Positions 6,859 through 16,075 of a stretch of 64,000 bases of DNA are shown here, one piece after another. Where the stretch lies: assembly GCA_910578795.1 (NCBI GenBank), contig CAJTSD010000013.1:1-64000 (forward strand). The letters are read 5' to 3'. The position numbers were made by a program, and so were the translations under genes. This DNA is from an uncultured Lachnospiraceae bacterium (GTDB lineage Bacteria > Bacillota > Clostridia > Lachnospirales > Lachnospiraceae). Under the pieces are notes generated by a model. The model made no database searches, was not told where the DNA came from, and worked only from the letters and a program-made list of their open reading frames with translations. Every line of letters starts with the position of its first letter. Positions within the stretch are counted from its first letter, which is position 1.

Positions 6859-9711
6859 TTAAAATTCTATCCTGCAAATTTCACCTTCTGCGCCGATTGT
6901 ATCTTCCGGACAGGCAACCGAATATTCGATTACCGTCGGTTCGCATGCCCTGATATAGATATATGCATCATCCCGCGGATCAATCAAAATCTCCTTGTAC
7001 GGAATATTGTCGATTACCGGAGGCTCTTCCCTGACATCCGCCGTAGGATCGGTCGTGTAATAAATACGCACAGTCCGCTTGGCAGCGCCTTGAAAACGGA
7101 TCCATTTACCATACTGCGTTTCCACGGGGGACAGTCTGCAATCAAAGTGATGCCTTCTTTCCCGTCCGAGATAATACTTAAAGCGCGTCTGTTTCTCAGC
7201 GTCCGTTTCGAAGTTCTTTTCCACCTTAATGGAGCTTCCTTCCCTGCTCTTTATCAGCCCGTAGGCAACGCTTGTCTTTCCGTTGGGCACATATTCATCC
7301 CCGTTTTCGTCATTCATATGCTCTGACAATGTAAAGCTGGGACCGTCCTTTATTGAGGAGTAATTCTTTATCATTTCTTCAAACAATTCCCTGACAAAAA
7401 TAGATTTGCTGGAATTACCTGCCAGGAAAATATACACCTGCCCATCGTAGTCTGCAAGCTTTCCTTCCTTTTGAAACGCCTTGCCCATGCACTTGAAAAA
7501 TGCGTCGATGCCCTTTTGTATCCTTGCCTTTATCAGAGAAATCAGATTTTGGGTATCAACCTCAAACCTACAGTCAGACAGCATATTTCCGTCAATATCA
7601 TACAATTCCGGTTCTATGTATTCCTCATACCCTGCGCTGTTTTTTGCAATGCAATCATTTGCATTTCCCGTCGTCCCATGGCGATACTTCTTTTCCCAGT
7701 TTTCCTCCTGATGCCACAGCGGTCTGAGCTCTTCTTTTAATATGGACATATTCCGCCGCGCGATTTGAGAATCGGAGATCAATGTTTCGCTTCCCATAAA
7801 CGCAGTTTCCCCAAACGGCAGGGAACATGTGATCCGCTTTGCCCTTGCCACTCCTTTATTCTTCTTAAACACATCATAAGCCAGCAATTCGAGGATTTTT
7901 TCGCCGCCCAGCGTAACGTCGGAATCCGCACCAAAGCACTCTAAAACATAATCATACCCTTCGACTTCGTATTCCTCCTCACTGGCGCCTCTCCAAACGC
8001 CAAAACCAAAATCCGCTGTTCCGCCGCCAAAATCAAAAATCCCATACCGGTACCTGTCATTCTCATCCTCCGGCTCCAAGTCACTCATCTCCAAAGCAGT
8101 TACCGCATATGCCGCCGGTTCACTGATTCCCAGCTGAACACTGAACTCCTTCATGCATTCTTCATCCTCCAAAATGCGCATAGGAAGCGATTTTCGGATT
8201 CCACGCTCAAAGCTTGATACAATCAGCTGTCTTGTTTCCTTGGAATACCCAACTGGAAACGACATCAGATATTTCATATAAATACCGTTGCGCATATTAT
8301 TGATATACATACCAATGTAATATGCATAAAGCTCAATCGGATTTATGATGTTTTCCTCTTTTGAACCAGTAGCGCCGAACCGGTATTCGCGTTTTTTCTT
8401 ATCCCAAATGATGATATTTTCTTTCTCGTGATTCGCCCATTGCTTCAAATCCGCATAATATGCATAAAATTCATTGGGTGGGCAAGAGCGGTAGTCTTTA
8501 TATGCGTCATATGAAACAAAGAAGTCATCACAGCTTGTTTCCGGTCTTCCGTCCTGTTCATAATACTTTTTTATAAATTTGTCTAAATCCGTACATTCAA
8601 TGATTGTCGGATTTTCATAATCATTCTCACGAAGCTCCGCGGAAAGCGTTTCTGCCCCAATGCGAATTGGTATGATTGCACTGGTGTCATCTTGCCGCAC
8701 GACAACGGTGCTCTTGGTTCCAAAATCAATGCCAACAACACCTGTTTTGATATCTTTTTTCGGATCGCGCTGCACCAATTTCCCTTTTTCCGGAATTTCC
8801 ACATCTTCGGTGCACCCAAACAAATCCCAATGTCCCCGTTTAATATCATACAACAAATCTTCGTCATATGATTCCAAACGGCATCTTCGCTTATCGCAGT
8901 CCAACAGTTCCCTGATGTCGTTAAAAGGCTTTTTCCACTGCGTCACATTTTGCTCCTCTTCCAACGGCACAGCTGTTTCGGGCACTGTTTCGGTGATGAT
9001 TGTTTCCTCCGATTCGGCTTCCGGTATTTCCTCTTCCAAAACGGTGAAGGAGGCTGTTTCTTCAACTATTTCTTCTTTTGGCTCTGCTTTCCATGTTGGA
9101 GATGCGCTAAGCGTTTCCCACTGCTGCGTCATCTCTTCCAGGCTTTCCTCCGATACCAGGGAATCCTGCCGCACAGCAATCTTGCCATCAGAAGTTCTTT
9201 CATAGGAATCAAGATATTCCCAATGTTCAAAGCTCGTAAAGTTTCTTCTGTCCGTATCCTGATTCTTTACATAAACACACCTTAAGGTCCTTACCCTGTC
9301 CATGAACTGTTTGCGTCTTACCATTCTGATTGGAGCATCATATAATGCAGAAGGGTTTCCTGCAATTTCCCATAGCTGCCTGTCAATCCTCCAGTCATCA
9401 CAGGCACTGATCCTGCATAGTCCGCCAAAAAAATCCTTTGCATACTCCTCTGTTGGCAAACCACAGTCACATTCCTGCTCACCGATCATAAGCTTTCTGT
9501 TTTCCGAAAATGCATCCCGTACCCCATATGTCCTGTCGAAGTTCTGCTGTCCTGGCACTAAAATCCCTGCTTTTTTATAAAAATACAAAATTTTACCGTC
9601 TGCATCCTTAAATGCAATAAAACCTGTTTCCGAAAACAGCAAATTCTCCTCAAGCATCTTTCTGACATTGTTGTCATTCCTATAGATAATATCGTATACA
9701 CTCAATTTCAT
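6859..9711 (-). CDS. Large Hsp70/actin-superfamily ATPase-like protein
   Basis: This 950-residue protein has about 320 N-terminal residues of unknown type, including a Glu-rich low-complexity segment (about 205-255). An Hsp70-like ATPase region follows, with phosphate-1 motif VGIDFGTKST (about 326-335) and phosphate-2 motif IFDFGGGTAD (about 558-567). An adenosine-type motif (IFLAGNSSKS) and a helix ending NGKTSVAYGLI come later. The last 110 residues look beta-rich and may be a substrate-binding-like sandwich; no helical lid is evident. It is far longer than DnaK (about 610) and lacks DnaK identity outside the ATPase motifs. It has no signal peptide. It stands alone, without DnaJ or GrpE genes. 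SrfB-like proteins are one alternative family. Confidence 0.8.
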   Translation of the reverse strand: MKLSVYDIIYRNDNNVRKMLEENLLFSETGFIAFKDADGKILYFYKKAGILVPGQQNFDRTYGVRDAFSENRKLMIGEQECDCGLPTEEYAKDFFGGLCRISACDDWRIDRQLWEIAGNPSALYDAPIRMVRRKQFMDRVRTLRCVYVKNQDTDRRNFTSFEHWEYLDSYERTSDGKIAVRQDSLVSEESLEEMTQQWETLSASPTWKAEPKEEIVEETASFTVLEEEIPEAESEETIITETVPETAVPLEEEQNVTQWKKPFNDIRELLDCDKRRCRLESYDEDLLYDIKRGHWDLFGCTEDVEIPEKGKLVQRDPKKDIKTGVVGIDFGTKSTVVVRQDDTSAIIPIRIGAETLSAELRENDYENPTIIECTDLDKFIKKYYEQDGRPETSCDDFFVSYDAYKDYRSCPPNEFYAYYADLKQWANHEKENIIIWDKKKREYRFGATGSKEENIINPIELYAYYIGMYINNMRNGIYMKYLMSFPVGYSKETRQLIVSSFERGIRKSLPMRILEDEECMKEFSVQLGISEPAAYAVTALEMSDLEPEDENDRYRYGIFDFGGGTADFGFGVWRGASEEEYEVEGYDYVLECFGADSDVTLGGEKILELLAYDVFKKNKGVARAKRITCSLPFGETAFMGSETLISDSQIARRNMSILKEELRPLWHQEENWEKKYRHGTTGNANDCIAKNSAGYEEYIEPELYDIDGNMLSDCRFEVDTQNLISLIKARIQKGIDAFFKCMGKAFQKEGKLADYDGQVYIFLAGNSSKSIFVRELFEEMIKNYSSIKDGPSFTLSEHMNDENGDEYVPNGKTSVAYGLIKSREGSSIKVEKNFETDAEKQTRFKYYLGRERRHHFDCRLSPVETQYGKWIRFQGAAKRTVRIYYTTDPTADVREEPPVIDNIPYKEILIDPRDDAYIYIRACEPTVIEYSVACPEDTIGAEGEICRIEF

Positions 9712-9881
9712 ATACTTACTTTCCTTCCTATCTGGTTCTTTTGTGATTATGGTCTCTTGAAACCATTATAAACCATTCCCTGTCCATTATCAATCTGTAT
9801 TTGTCTAAGTGTGCCGTTACTGTCACTTGTCTGCATGATATTCACGCCGTCGAAAAGATGTTTGCTATCGGCTTAAAAATT

Positions 9882-9924
9882 ACAAAAAGCGTAGAGCCTC
9901 ATTTCCTGACTTTACGCTTTTTGT
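9882..9924. terminator. Bidirectional intrinsic terminator
   Basis: A 12-bp perfect stem (ACAAAAAGCGTA / TACGCTTTTTGT) with a 19-nt loop lies 23 bp past the stop codon of the coiled-coil gene. T-rich runs lie on the stem's 3' side on both strands. It separates that gene from the Hsp70-like gene, so the two are probably not one operon. The rest of the gap 9712-9947 holds no visible gene. Confidence 0.8.
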
Positions 9925-9947
9925 ACTATTTTAAACAATAATAAAAA

Positions 9948-10304
9948 CTACGCCAATTTTTCAAGCTTTTCGCTATGCTCTGCAACTACCTTCTTCAACA
10001 AATCAACGTCCACAAAAACAGCATCCATTTTATCAACATAATATCTATAGCGGTCAAATGTATCTGTATAGCAGGATTCGATTGTATTCAACCGTGGCAA
10101 AATCACATTTTCCTGAAACAGCTTCACACCTTGAAGTTCATTTTTTACAGACTGTATATCATTTTCCATTCTGTCTAATCTGTTTTCCATTCCGTCTAAT
10201 CTGTTTTCCATCCTGTCTAATTTACTTTCCACAGGCTTTAATCCAGCCTCAAGCTTTTTATCCATCAATTCAGAAATAGCCAGCAATAATTCGTTATCGC
10301 TCAT
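9948..10304 (-). CDS. Small coiled-coil protein, unknown function
   Basis: The 118-residue protein is mostly alpha-helical. It contains three near-identical heptad units (NRLDxMENRLDxMEN, about residues 32-50) followed by more heptads, so it should form a parallel coiled coil. A GGGAGGT box precedes the ATG. Proteins of this kind are common and mostly unannotated in Clostridia. No catalytic motif, membrane helix or DNA-binding motif is visible. The downstream neighbour is separated by a terminator and the upstream neighbour is an aldo/keto reductase 37 bp away. Confidence 0.75.
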   Translation of the reverse strand: MSDNELLLAISELMDKKLEAGLKPVESKLDRMENRLDGMENRLDRMENDIQSVKNELQGVKLFQENVILPRLNTIESCYTDTFDRYRYYVDKMDAVFVDVDLLKKVVAEHSEKLEKLA

Positions 10305-10341
10305 ATCTCTTTACCTCCCACGTTATCCTTACGCAATATAA

Positions 10342-11373
10342 TCAGTCCACCTTCACTCTCCCTGCCACAACATTTTCATAGTCCTCAAGATTTTTCTCCA
10401 ACAGCTTCGGCGTATCCAGTCCGTACGGACATTTCGACGCACATTGGTTGCAGTGAATGCACTCCTTAATCTTCGCCATATTCGCCTGCCATTCCTCACT
10501 CAGCCAGTTCGCGGACGGCGAACGGCGCAGAAGCTGTGAAATCCGCGCGCAGTTATTAATCTGTATCCCCTTCGGGCATGGCATACAATACCCGCACCCG
10601 CGGCAGAAATCACCCGATAGCTCTACTAAATCTTTCTCATAAACCGCCTTCATCTCATCGTCCATCACAGGCGGATTGTTCTGATAAGACAAAAACTCCG
10701 CAAGCTCTGATTCCCTTTGCACGCCCCAAAGCGGCAGCACCGATTCATACTGGCACGCAAACCAATAACAGAGCCTGGAATTGGTCAAAAGCCCTCCTGC
10801 AAGCCCTTTCATGCCAAGAAAGCCCATGCCTGCCTCTTCGCACTTTTTCACAAGGGCAATCTCCTTCTCACCGGAAATATATGCAAACGGAAACTGTAAG
10901 GTTTCATACAGACCGCTCTCAACCGCCTCCTGCGCCACATTCAGCAAATGCGCCGTAATACCGATATGCTTAATCTTTCCTTCCTTTTTCGCCTCCAGCG
11001 CCGCGGCATACACACCGTCCGCGTCCTCAGGGCGAAAACACTTAGGCGCACAGTGGAGCTGATAAATATCAACATAATCCGTTTTTAAATTGTTCAGAGA
11101 AGTTGCCAGCTCCGCGCGGAGCTGTTCTCCTGTCTTGGCGGCAGTTTTTGTTGCGATATAAAATCTGCTCCGGTCAATTCCCTCAAACGCTTTTCCAAGC
11201 TTCTCCTCACTGTCACTGTAAGCCCTTGCCGTATCAAAAAAATCAACGCCGCCATCAAGCGCCATGTGAATCAGCCTCACGGCGCTGTCCATGTCGATTC
11301 TCTGAATCGGAAGTGCGCCAAAACCGTTTTTATTAACAACAATTCCCGTATTTCCTAATTTTACCTTTACCAT
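10342..11373 (-). CDS. Aldo/keto reductase with C-terminal ferredoxin domain
   Basis: The 343-residue protein joins an aldo/keto reductase barrel to a 4Fe-4S ferredoxin-like tail. The barrel keeps D and Y of the catalytic tetrad (FFDTARAYSDSE), the Lys (IATKTA) and the His (YQLHCAP). The tail carries cysteine clusters CRGCGYCMPCPKG and CIHCNQCASKCP, enough for two iron-sulfur clusters. This arrangement is a known anaerobe family of oxidoreductases of mostly undefined substrate. It lies 29 bp after a TetR regulator on the same strand, which may control it. Confidence 0.88.
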   Translation of the reverse strand: MVKVKLGNTGIVVNKNGFGALPIQRIDMDSAVRLIHMALDGGVDFFDTARAYSDSEEKLGKAFEGIDRSRFYIATKTAAKTGEQLRAELATSLNNLKTDYVDIYQLHCAPKCFRPEDADGVYAAALEAKKEGKIKHIGITAHLLNVAQEAVESGLYETLQFPFAYISGEKEIALVKKCEEAGMGFLGMKGLAGGLLTNSRLCYWFACQYESVLPLWGVQRESELAEFLSYQNNPPVMDDEMKAVYEKDLVELSGDFCRGCGYCMPCPKGIQINNCARISQLLRRSPSANWLSEEWQANMAKIKECIHCNQCASKCPYGLDTPKLLEKNLEDYENVVAGRVKVD

Positions 11374-11402
11374 AAAATTACCTTACCTTTTCTCACTGTT
11401 TC

Positions 11403-11984
11403 CTATTTCATTGATTCAAAAACCGCCTGCACTCCATATAACATCGTTTTTCTTGCATTCTGATACTGGTATTCTGTATTTACCGCGAGCATTCTGCTGA
11501 TTCCTGTCGCAAGAATCCAAAGCGTTTCCGCAGCCATTTTACTGTCTGTAGCCGCATTGACTGCTCCTTGTGTCTTTCCTCTTTCAATAACGCGCTCCAA
11601 ATCCTGCAAAAGCTCATTTTTTACACCGCCCTCCGATACCTCATAAAGTGCGGTATAATATTGAAAGTAAGCATTTTTCTCATAAATATAAGTAAACACC
11701 GTCATAATTCTCGCCAAAAGATTATCATAATAAGAAGCTCCTTCCAAAACGGACGCTTCCGCCTTTTGAATCAGCTCCTCATTACACCTTTTCGCAACAA
11801 TCATGTTCACTTCATCAATGTCACGAAACCGATTGTAAATAACACGCCTGTCACAATTTAACTCCCTACATAGCCTTGTCACGGTCAATGCGTCCACGCC
11901 CTCCCTGCAGCCGATATTAACTGCAAGGTCAACAATTCGCTTGCTTGTTTCGTCCTCAATCCGTTTTCCCTTTGAGAATGCCAT
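11403..11984 (-). CDS. TetR/AcrR-family transcriptional regulator
   Basis: The 193-residue protein has an N-terminal helix-turn-helix (about residues 12-60, with LTVTRLCRELNCDRRVIYNRF as the recognition region) and an all-helical C-terminal ligand domain, as in TetR repressors. ATG 11984 is chosen because an AGGAGAG box precedes it; an upstream start at 12023 adds 13 unlike residues. It sits between an ABC exporter operon and the aldo/keto reductase, all on one strand, and could control either. The ligand is unknown. Confidence 0.87.
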   Translation of the reverse strand: MAFSKGKRIEDETSKRIVDLAVNIGCREGVDALTVTRLCRELNCDRRVIYNRFRDIDEVNMIVAKRCNEELIQKAEASVLEGASYYDNLLARIMTVFTYIYEKNAYFQYYTALYEVSEGGVKNELLQDLERVIERGKTQGAVNAATDSKMAAETLWILATGISRMLAVNTEYQYQNARKTMLYGVQAVFESMK

Positions 11985-12085
11985 AATTTCTCTCCTCATC
12001 TGTAACAGTGCATGCTTGCACAAACGACATAATCCTAAACTAAATTTTATCAGTTAAATGGAAATATGGCAAGTACCTAATTCAT

Positions 12086-13987
12086 TTATGAAATTGCATT
12101 CCCCGTATAAAGCTGATAATATTTCCCTTGCTCCGCAATCAGCTCATCATGCGTCCCGCGCTCAATAATCCGTCCCTGTTCCAGCACCATAATGCAGTCG
12201 CTGTTTCTTACCGTCGAAAGCCTGTGCGCAATCACAAACGTCGTCCGATCCTTCATCAGCTTATCCATGCCGTCCTGCACAATCTTCTCGGTACGCGTAT
12301 CAATCGAGCTTGTCGCCTCGTCCAAAATCAGCGCGGGCGGGTCTGCAATCGCCGCCCTTGCAATTGCAAGAAGCTGTCTTTGCCCCTGACTTAAATTCGC
12401 GCCGTCCCCTGTCAGAAGCGTGTCGTAGCCCTGCGGGAGCCGCTCGATAAAGCCATGCGCATTGGCAAGCTTTGCCGCCGCGATAACCTCCTCGTCGCTC
12501 GCATCAAGCTTTCCATACCGGATATTTTCCATCACCGTTGCCGTAAACAAATGTGTATCCTGCAACACGATACCAAGCGAACGCCGCAAATCCGCTTTCT
12601 TGATTTTATTCACATTGATACCATCATAACGGATTTTACCGTCCTGAATATCGTAAAAACGATTGATTAAATTCGTAATCGTCGTCTTTCCCGCACCTGT
12701 AGAACCGACAAAGGCAATCTTCTGTCCGGGCTCTGCAAACATCTTGATATTGTGGAGTACCATTTTCTCGTCGTTGTAACCAAAATCCACATCATCAAAC
12801 ACCACGCCGCCTTCAAGCCGCTGATACGTCGTCGTATCACTGTCCTTATGGTAATGCTTCCACGCCCACATTCCTGTATGCTTGTTGGTTTCCCGGATTT
12901 CGCCGTTCACCTCCTCGGCATTGACAAGCATAACATACCCCGCGTCCTCCTCCGGCTGCTCGTCAATCAGTTTAAACACTCTGTCCGCACCCGCAAGCGC
13001 CATGATAATCGAATTAAACTGCATACTCACCTGATTGATTGGCATGTTAAAGCTCTTGTTAAATGTCAGAAAGCTCGCCAAACCGCCAAGCGTCAGTCCG
13101 CCGATATTACCGATTGCAAGAATGCCGCCGACAATCGCACACACCACGTAGCTCACGTTTCCAAGCTGTAAATTAATCGGTCCCAACATGTTCCCAAAAC
13201 GGTTTGCGTTGTAAGCGCTGTCAAAAAGCTCATCGTTAAGCACGTTAAACCGCTCAATATTTTCCTCCTCATGACAGAACACCTTGACAACCTTCTGTCC
13301 CTCCATCATTTCCTCGATAAAGCCGTTCACCGCACCGAGAGATTTCTGCTGCGCCAAAAAATACCGTCCTGAAAGCCCGGTCGCCTTCTTCGTCACAAAC
13401 AGCATAACGCCCACCATGACAAGCGTCGTCAAAGTCAGCGGAATGCTTAAAGAAAGCATACTGAGAAAGACTGTCACAATCGTAACCGCACTGTTTAAAC
13501 ATTGCGGTAAGCTTTGGCTAATCATTTGACGCAGCGTGTCAATATCGTTTGTATAGCACGACATAATATCACCGTGCGCATGGGTATCAAAATATTTAAT
13601 CGGAAGCTGCTCCATTTTCCCAAACATGGCATTCCGGATATTGCGCATCGTCCCCTGACTGACCGTAATCATAATACGGTTGTAAAGATATGCCGAAAAC
13701 GCGCCGACCGCATAAAAGCACGCCACGCGCCCGATTGCATGCGCAAGTCCTGAAAAATCAGGGTCAGGAGTGGCTAACAGCGGCATAATATAGCTGTCAA
13801 TCAACGTCTGCATAAACAAGGTTCCCTGCACGTTTGCAAGCACGCCCACAAAAATACAGATAACCACAACGATGACATGCGGCGCATAATCCTTCATCAT
13901 AAATCCGATAATCCGCCGAAACAGCTTTCCCGGATTCTCTATTTTTGGTTTTGGTCCTCTTGGTCCTCTATGTCCCGGTCCCGGCAT
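12086..13987 (-). CDS. ABC exporter half-transporter with consensus ATPase site
   Basis: The 633-residue protein has six predicted membrane helices (about 30-340) followed by a nucleotide-binding domain: Walker A VGSTGAGKTT, signature NLSQGQRQ, Walker B LILDEATSSID with catalytic Glu, and the H-loop His in FVIAHRLS. The N-terminus is Pro/Gly/His-rich. Its ATG overlaps the stop codon of the upstream half-transporter (TAATG), so the two are translationally coupled and should form a heterodimer. The substrate could be a drug, peptide or lipid. It has an insertion of about 35 residues just before the nucleotide-binding domain, around ETNKHTGMWAWKHY. Confidence 0.92.
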   Translation of the reverse strand: MPGPGHRGPRGPKPKIENPGKLFRRIIGFMMKDYAPHVIVVVICIFVGVLANVQGTLFMQTLIDSYIMPLLATPDPDFSGLAHAIGRVACFYAVGAFSAYLYNRIMITVSQGTMRNIRNAMFGKMEQLPIKYFDTHAHGDIMSCYTNDIDTLRQMISQSLPQCLNSAVTIVTVFLSMLSLSIPLTLTTLVMVGVMLFVTKKATGLSGRYFLAQQKSLGAVNGFIEEMMEGQKVVKVFCHEEENIERFNVLNDELFDSAYNANRFGNMLGPINLQLGNVSYVVCAIVGGILAIGNIGGLTLGGLASFLTFNKSFNMPINQVSMQFNSIIMALAGADRVFKLIDEQPEEDAGYVMLVNAEEVNGEIRETNKHTGMWAWKHYHKDSDTTTYQRLEGGVVFDDVDFGYNDEKMVLHNIKMFAEPGQKIAFVGSTGAGKTTITNLINRFYDIQDGKIRYDGINVNKIKKADLRRSLGIVLQDTHLFTATVMENIRYGKLDASDEEVIAAAKLANAHGFIERLPQGYDTLLTGDGANLSQGQRQLLAIARAAIADPPALILDEATSSIDTRTEKIVQDGMDKLMKDRTTFVIAHRLSTVRNSDCIMVLEQGRIIERGTHDELIAEQGKYYQLYTGNAIS

Positions 13988-15741
13988 TAATTGTCACCTC
14001 CGTTCTCATCAAAATCGGCATTGCCGCCTGTCTGCGACGCAAATACCTCTTTGTAAATGTCACTTGTTTCCAACAGACGCTCGTGCGTATCAAACGCGGT
14101 CACCATGCCGTTGTCCATCACGATAATGCGGTCCGCGTTCTGCACGCTGCTGACACGCTGCGCAATAATCAGCTTTGTCGTTTCAGGGATTTCCTCGGCA
14201 AACGCCTTTCTGATTTTTGCGTCCGTCGCCGTGTCCACCGCACTCGTGCTGTCGTCCAAAATCAGGATTTTCGGCTTTTTTAAGAGTGCCCTTGCGATAC
14301 AAAGGCGCTGTCTTTGCCCGCCTGATACGTTCGTTCCGCCCTGTTCAATATACGTGTCGTACTTGTCAGGCATTTTCTGAATAAATTCATCCGCGCACGC
14401 AAGACGGCACGCCCGTTCGCACTCTTCTTTCGTCGCGTTTTTGTCGCCCCACCGCAGGTTTTCCAAAATCGTTCCGCTAAAGAGCACATTTTTTTGCAGA
14501 ACGACCGATACCTGATTGCGCAGCGCTTCCATATCATACTGCTTTACATCGAGTCCGCCCACCAAAAGCATACCCTCTGTCACGTCATAAAGACGGCTGA
14601 TTAAGTTAACAAGACTGGACTTTGCGCTGCCCGTTCCGCCGATTACGCCAATGGTTTCCCCGGCCTTAATATCAAGATTAATATTTTTTAACACGGGCTT
14701 GCCTTCTTTATGATATGCGAAACTGACGTTCTCAAAACGGATACTCCCGTCTTTTACATCACTTACGGGATTTTCGGGATTTTTCAAATCCGACTGCTCT
14801 GTAAGCACTTCCGCGATACGCTTTGCGCTCGCGTAGCTCATTGTCAGCATAACGAAAATCATGGACACCATCATGAGGCTCATCAGAATGTTCATGCAGT
14901 ACGCCAAAAGGCTCATCATTTCACCTGTTGTCAGTCCGCCTGCCACAATGGTCTTTGCGCCAAGCCATGATATGACAAGGATGCAGGTATATACTGTCGC
15001 CTGCATAATGGGCATGTTCAAAACGACAAGCTTTTCGGCGCGCAGGAACATGCTGTAGATATTCTCGTTTGCCTTAGCAAATTTTTGCGTTTCGTAGTCT
15101 TCGCGCACATACGCTTTCACAACCCGAATCGCCGAAACATTCTCCTGAACGCTTGCGTTTAATTCATCATATTTTTCAAACACCTGACGGAAATGCTTTG
15201 TCGCCCTTGGGATAATAATGCCAAGGCAGCACGTCAGAAAAACGACCGCGATAAGATAAACGGACGCAAGCCTTGCATTGATTGCAAACGCCATAATCAT
15301 TGCAATAATCATAGACGCGGGCGCACGCATTGCCATACGCAAAATCATCTGATATGAGTTCTGCATATTTGTGACGTCGGTTGTCAGTCTTGTAATCAGA
15401 CTGGACGTCGAATATTTGTCAATGTTGGAAAACGAGTATTTCTGAATGTTTTCAAACATTGCCTGCCTTAAATTCCGCGCAAATCCTGTCGACGCCCGCG
15501 CACCGTGCTTTGCGCCCATAATGCCTGCCCACAGTCCAACCAGGGCGGCAATCAGCATACAAAAACCTACCTTATAAATATGTTCCATATTTTCCGCATT
15601 GACACCATCGTCGATAATGGACGCCATCAAGAGCGGGATAATCATTTCCATGATAACCTCTAAAATCATGAAAACGGGCGTGAGAAAGGAATCCTTTTTA
15701 AATTCCTTAATCTGCGCGCCTAGTACCTTTAGCATAGACAT
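13987..15741 (-). CDS. ABC exporter half-transporter with degenerate ATPase site
   Basis: The 584-residue partner has six membrane helices and a nucleotide-binding domain in which the Walker A reads GGTGSAKSS (Ala instead of the Gly before Lys) and the Walker B ends LDDSTSAVD (Asp instead of catalytic Glu). The signature is VSGGQRQR and the H-loop Gln/Arg sequence is IIAQRVSS, with Gln in place of His. This is the pattern of the non-hydrolysing half in heterodimeric exporters such as TM287/TM288 or BmrC/BmrD. ATG 15741 follows an AAGGGG box; a longer start at 15780 is unlikely. It is the first gene of the exporter pair. Confidence 0.9.
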   Translation of the reverse strand: MSMLKVLGAQIKEFKKDSFLTPVFMILEVIMEMIIPLLMASIIDDGVNAENMEHIYKVGFCMLIAALVGLWAGIMGAKHGARASTGFARNLRQAMFENIQKYSFSNIDKYSTSSLITRLTTDVTNMQNSYQMILRMAMRAPASMIIAMIMAFAINARLASVYLIAVVFLTCCLGIIIPRATKHFRQVFEKYDELNASVQENVSAIRVVKAYVREDYETQKFAKANENIYSMFLRAEKLVVLNMPIMQATVYTCILVISWLGAKTIVAGGLTTGEMMSLLAYCMNILMSLMMVSMIFVMLTMSYASAKRIAEVLTEQSDLKNPENPVSDVKDGSIRFENVSFAYHKEGKPVLKNINLDIKAGETIGVIGGTGSAKSSLVNLISRLYDVTEGMLLVGGLDVKQYDMEALRNQVSVVLQKNVLFSGTILENLRWGDKNATKEECERACRLACADEFIQKMPDKYDTYIEQGGTNVSGGQRQRLCIARALLKKPKILILDDSTSAVDTATDAKIRKAFAEEIPETTKLIIAQRVSSVQNADRIIVMDNGMVTAFDTHERLLETSDIYKEVFASQTGGNADFDENGGDN

Positions 15742-15825
15742 AAAATTTCCCCTTTCCAAATTTTTTGCTCTTCCAATCAATTATCATGCCTTAATACCGC
15801 TAACCACGGCTTACTGGAAAAAGAT

Positions 15826-15976
15826 TGTTACTGTTCACTTCGTTCCAGTAACAGGTAAAAATCCATGCAAAATTTGCATAACGAACAAGTTCGTTATACA
15901 AATGGATTATTACTTGACTGCGATACATTTTCTTACGTGGCTTAGCAGTAAATGCTAAGTCCTGCCTGAACAGTAT
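15826..15976. repeat. Structured repeat family 1, copy A (three hairpins, terminal inverted repeats)
   Basis: The gap 15742-16075 contains no gene but holds a 150-bp element whose relative occurs at 43832-43964. Shared parts in order: a hairpin closed by GTTACTG/CAGTAAC (15827-15852) with TTC internal-loop and loop sequences; a second closed stem ATCCAT/ATGGAT (15861-15907) starting CCATGCAAAA; and a third hairpin GGCTTAGCA/TGCTAAGTC (15939-15961) followed by CTGxxTGAAC. The 9-bp ends TACTGTTCA (15829-15837) and TGAACAGTA (15967-15975) are inverted repeats. It lies between greA and the ABC exporter genes. Confidence 0.72.
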
Positions 15977-16075
15977 CAAAAGATTACTGTTTCATATTTT
16001 GTTCCTATAAATTTTTAATGTCAACAGCCATTGCGTTATTTCATTGTTTTTTTAGATTTTGTTCGTCATTATGCA

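Noticed and set aside
11403..15741. Drug-efflux operon with its TetR repressor as a single regulated unit
   Set aside because: A gap of about 100 bp separates the exporter from the regulator, and the regulator is closer to the aldo/keto reductase. The target cannot be decided from sequence.
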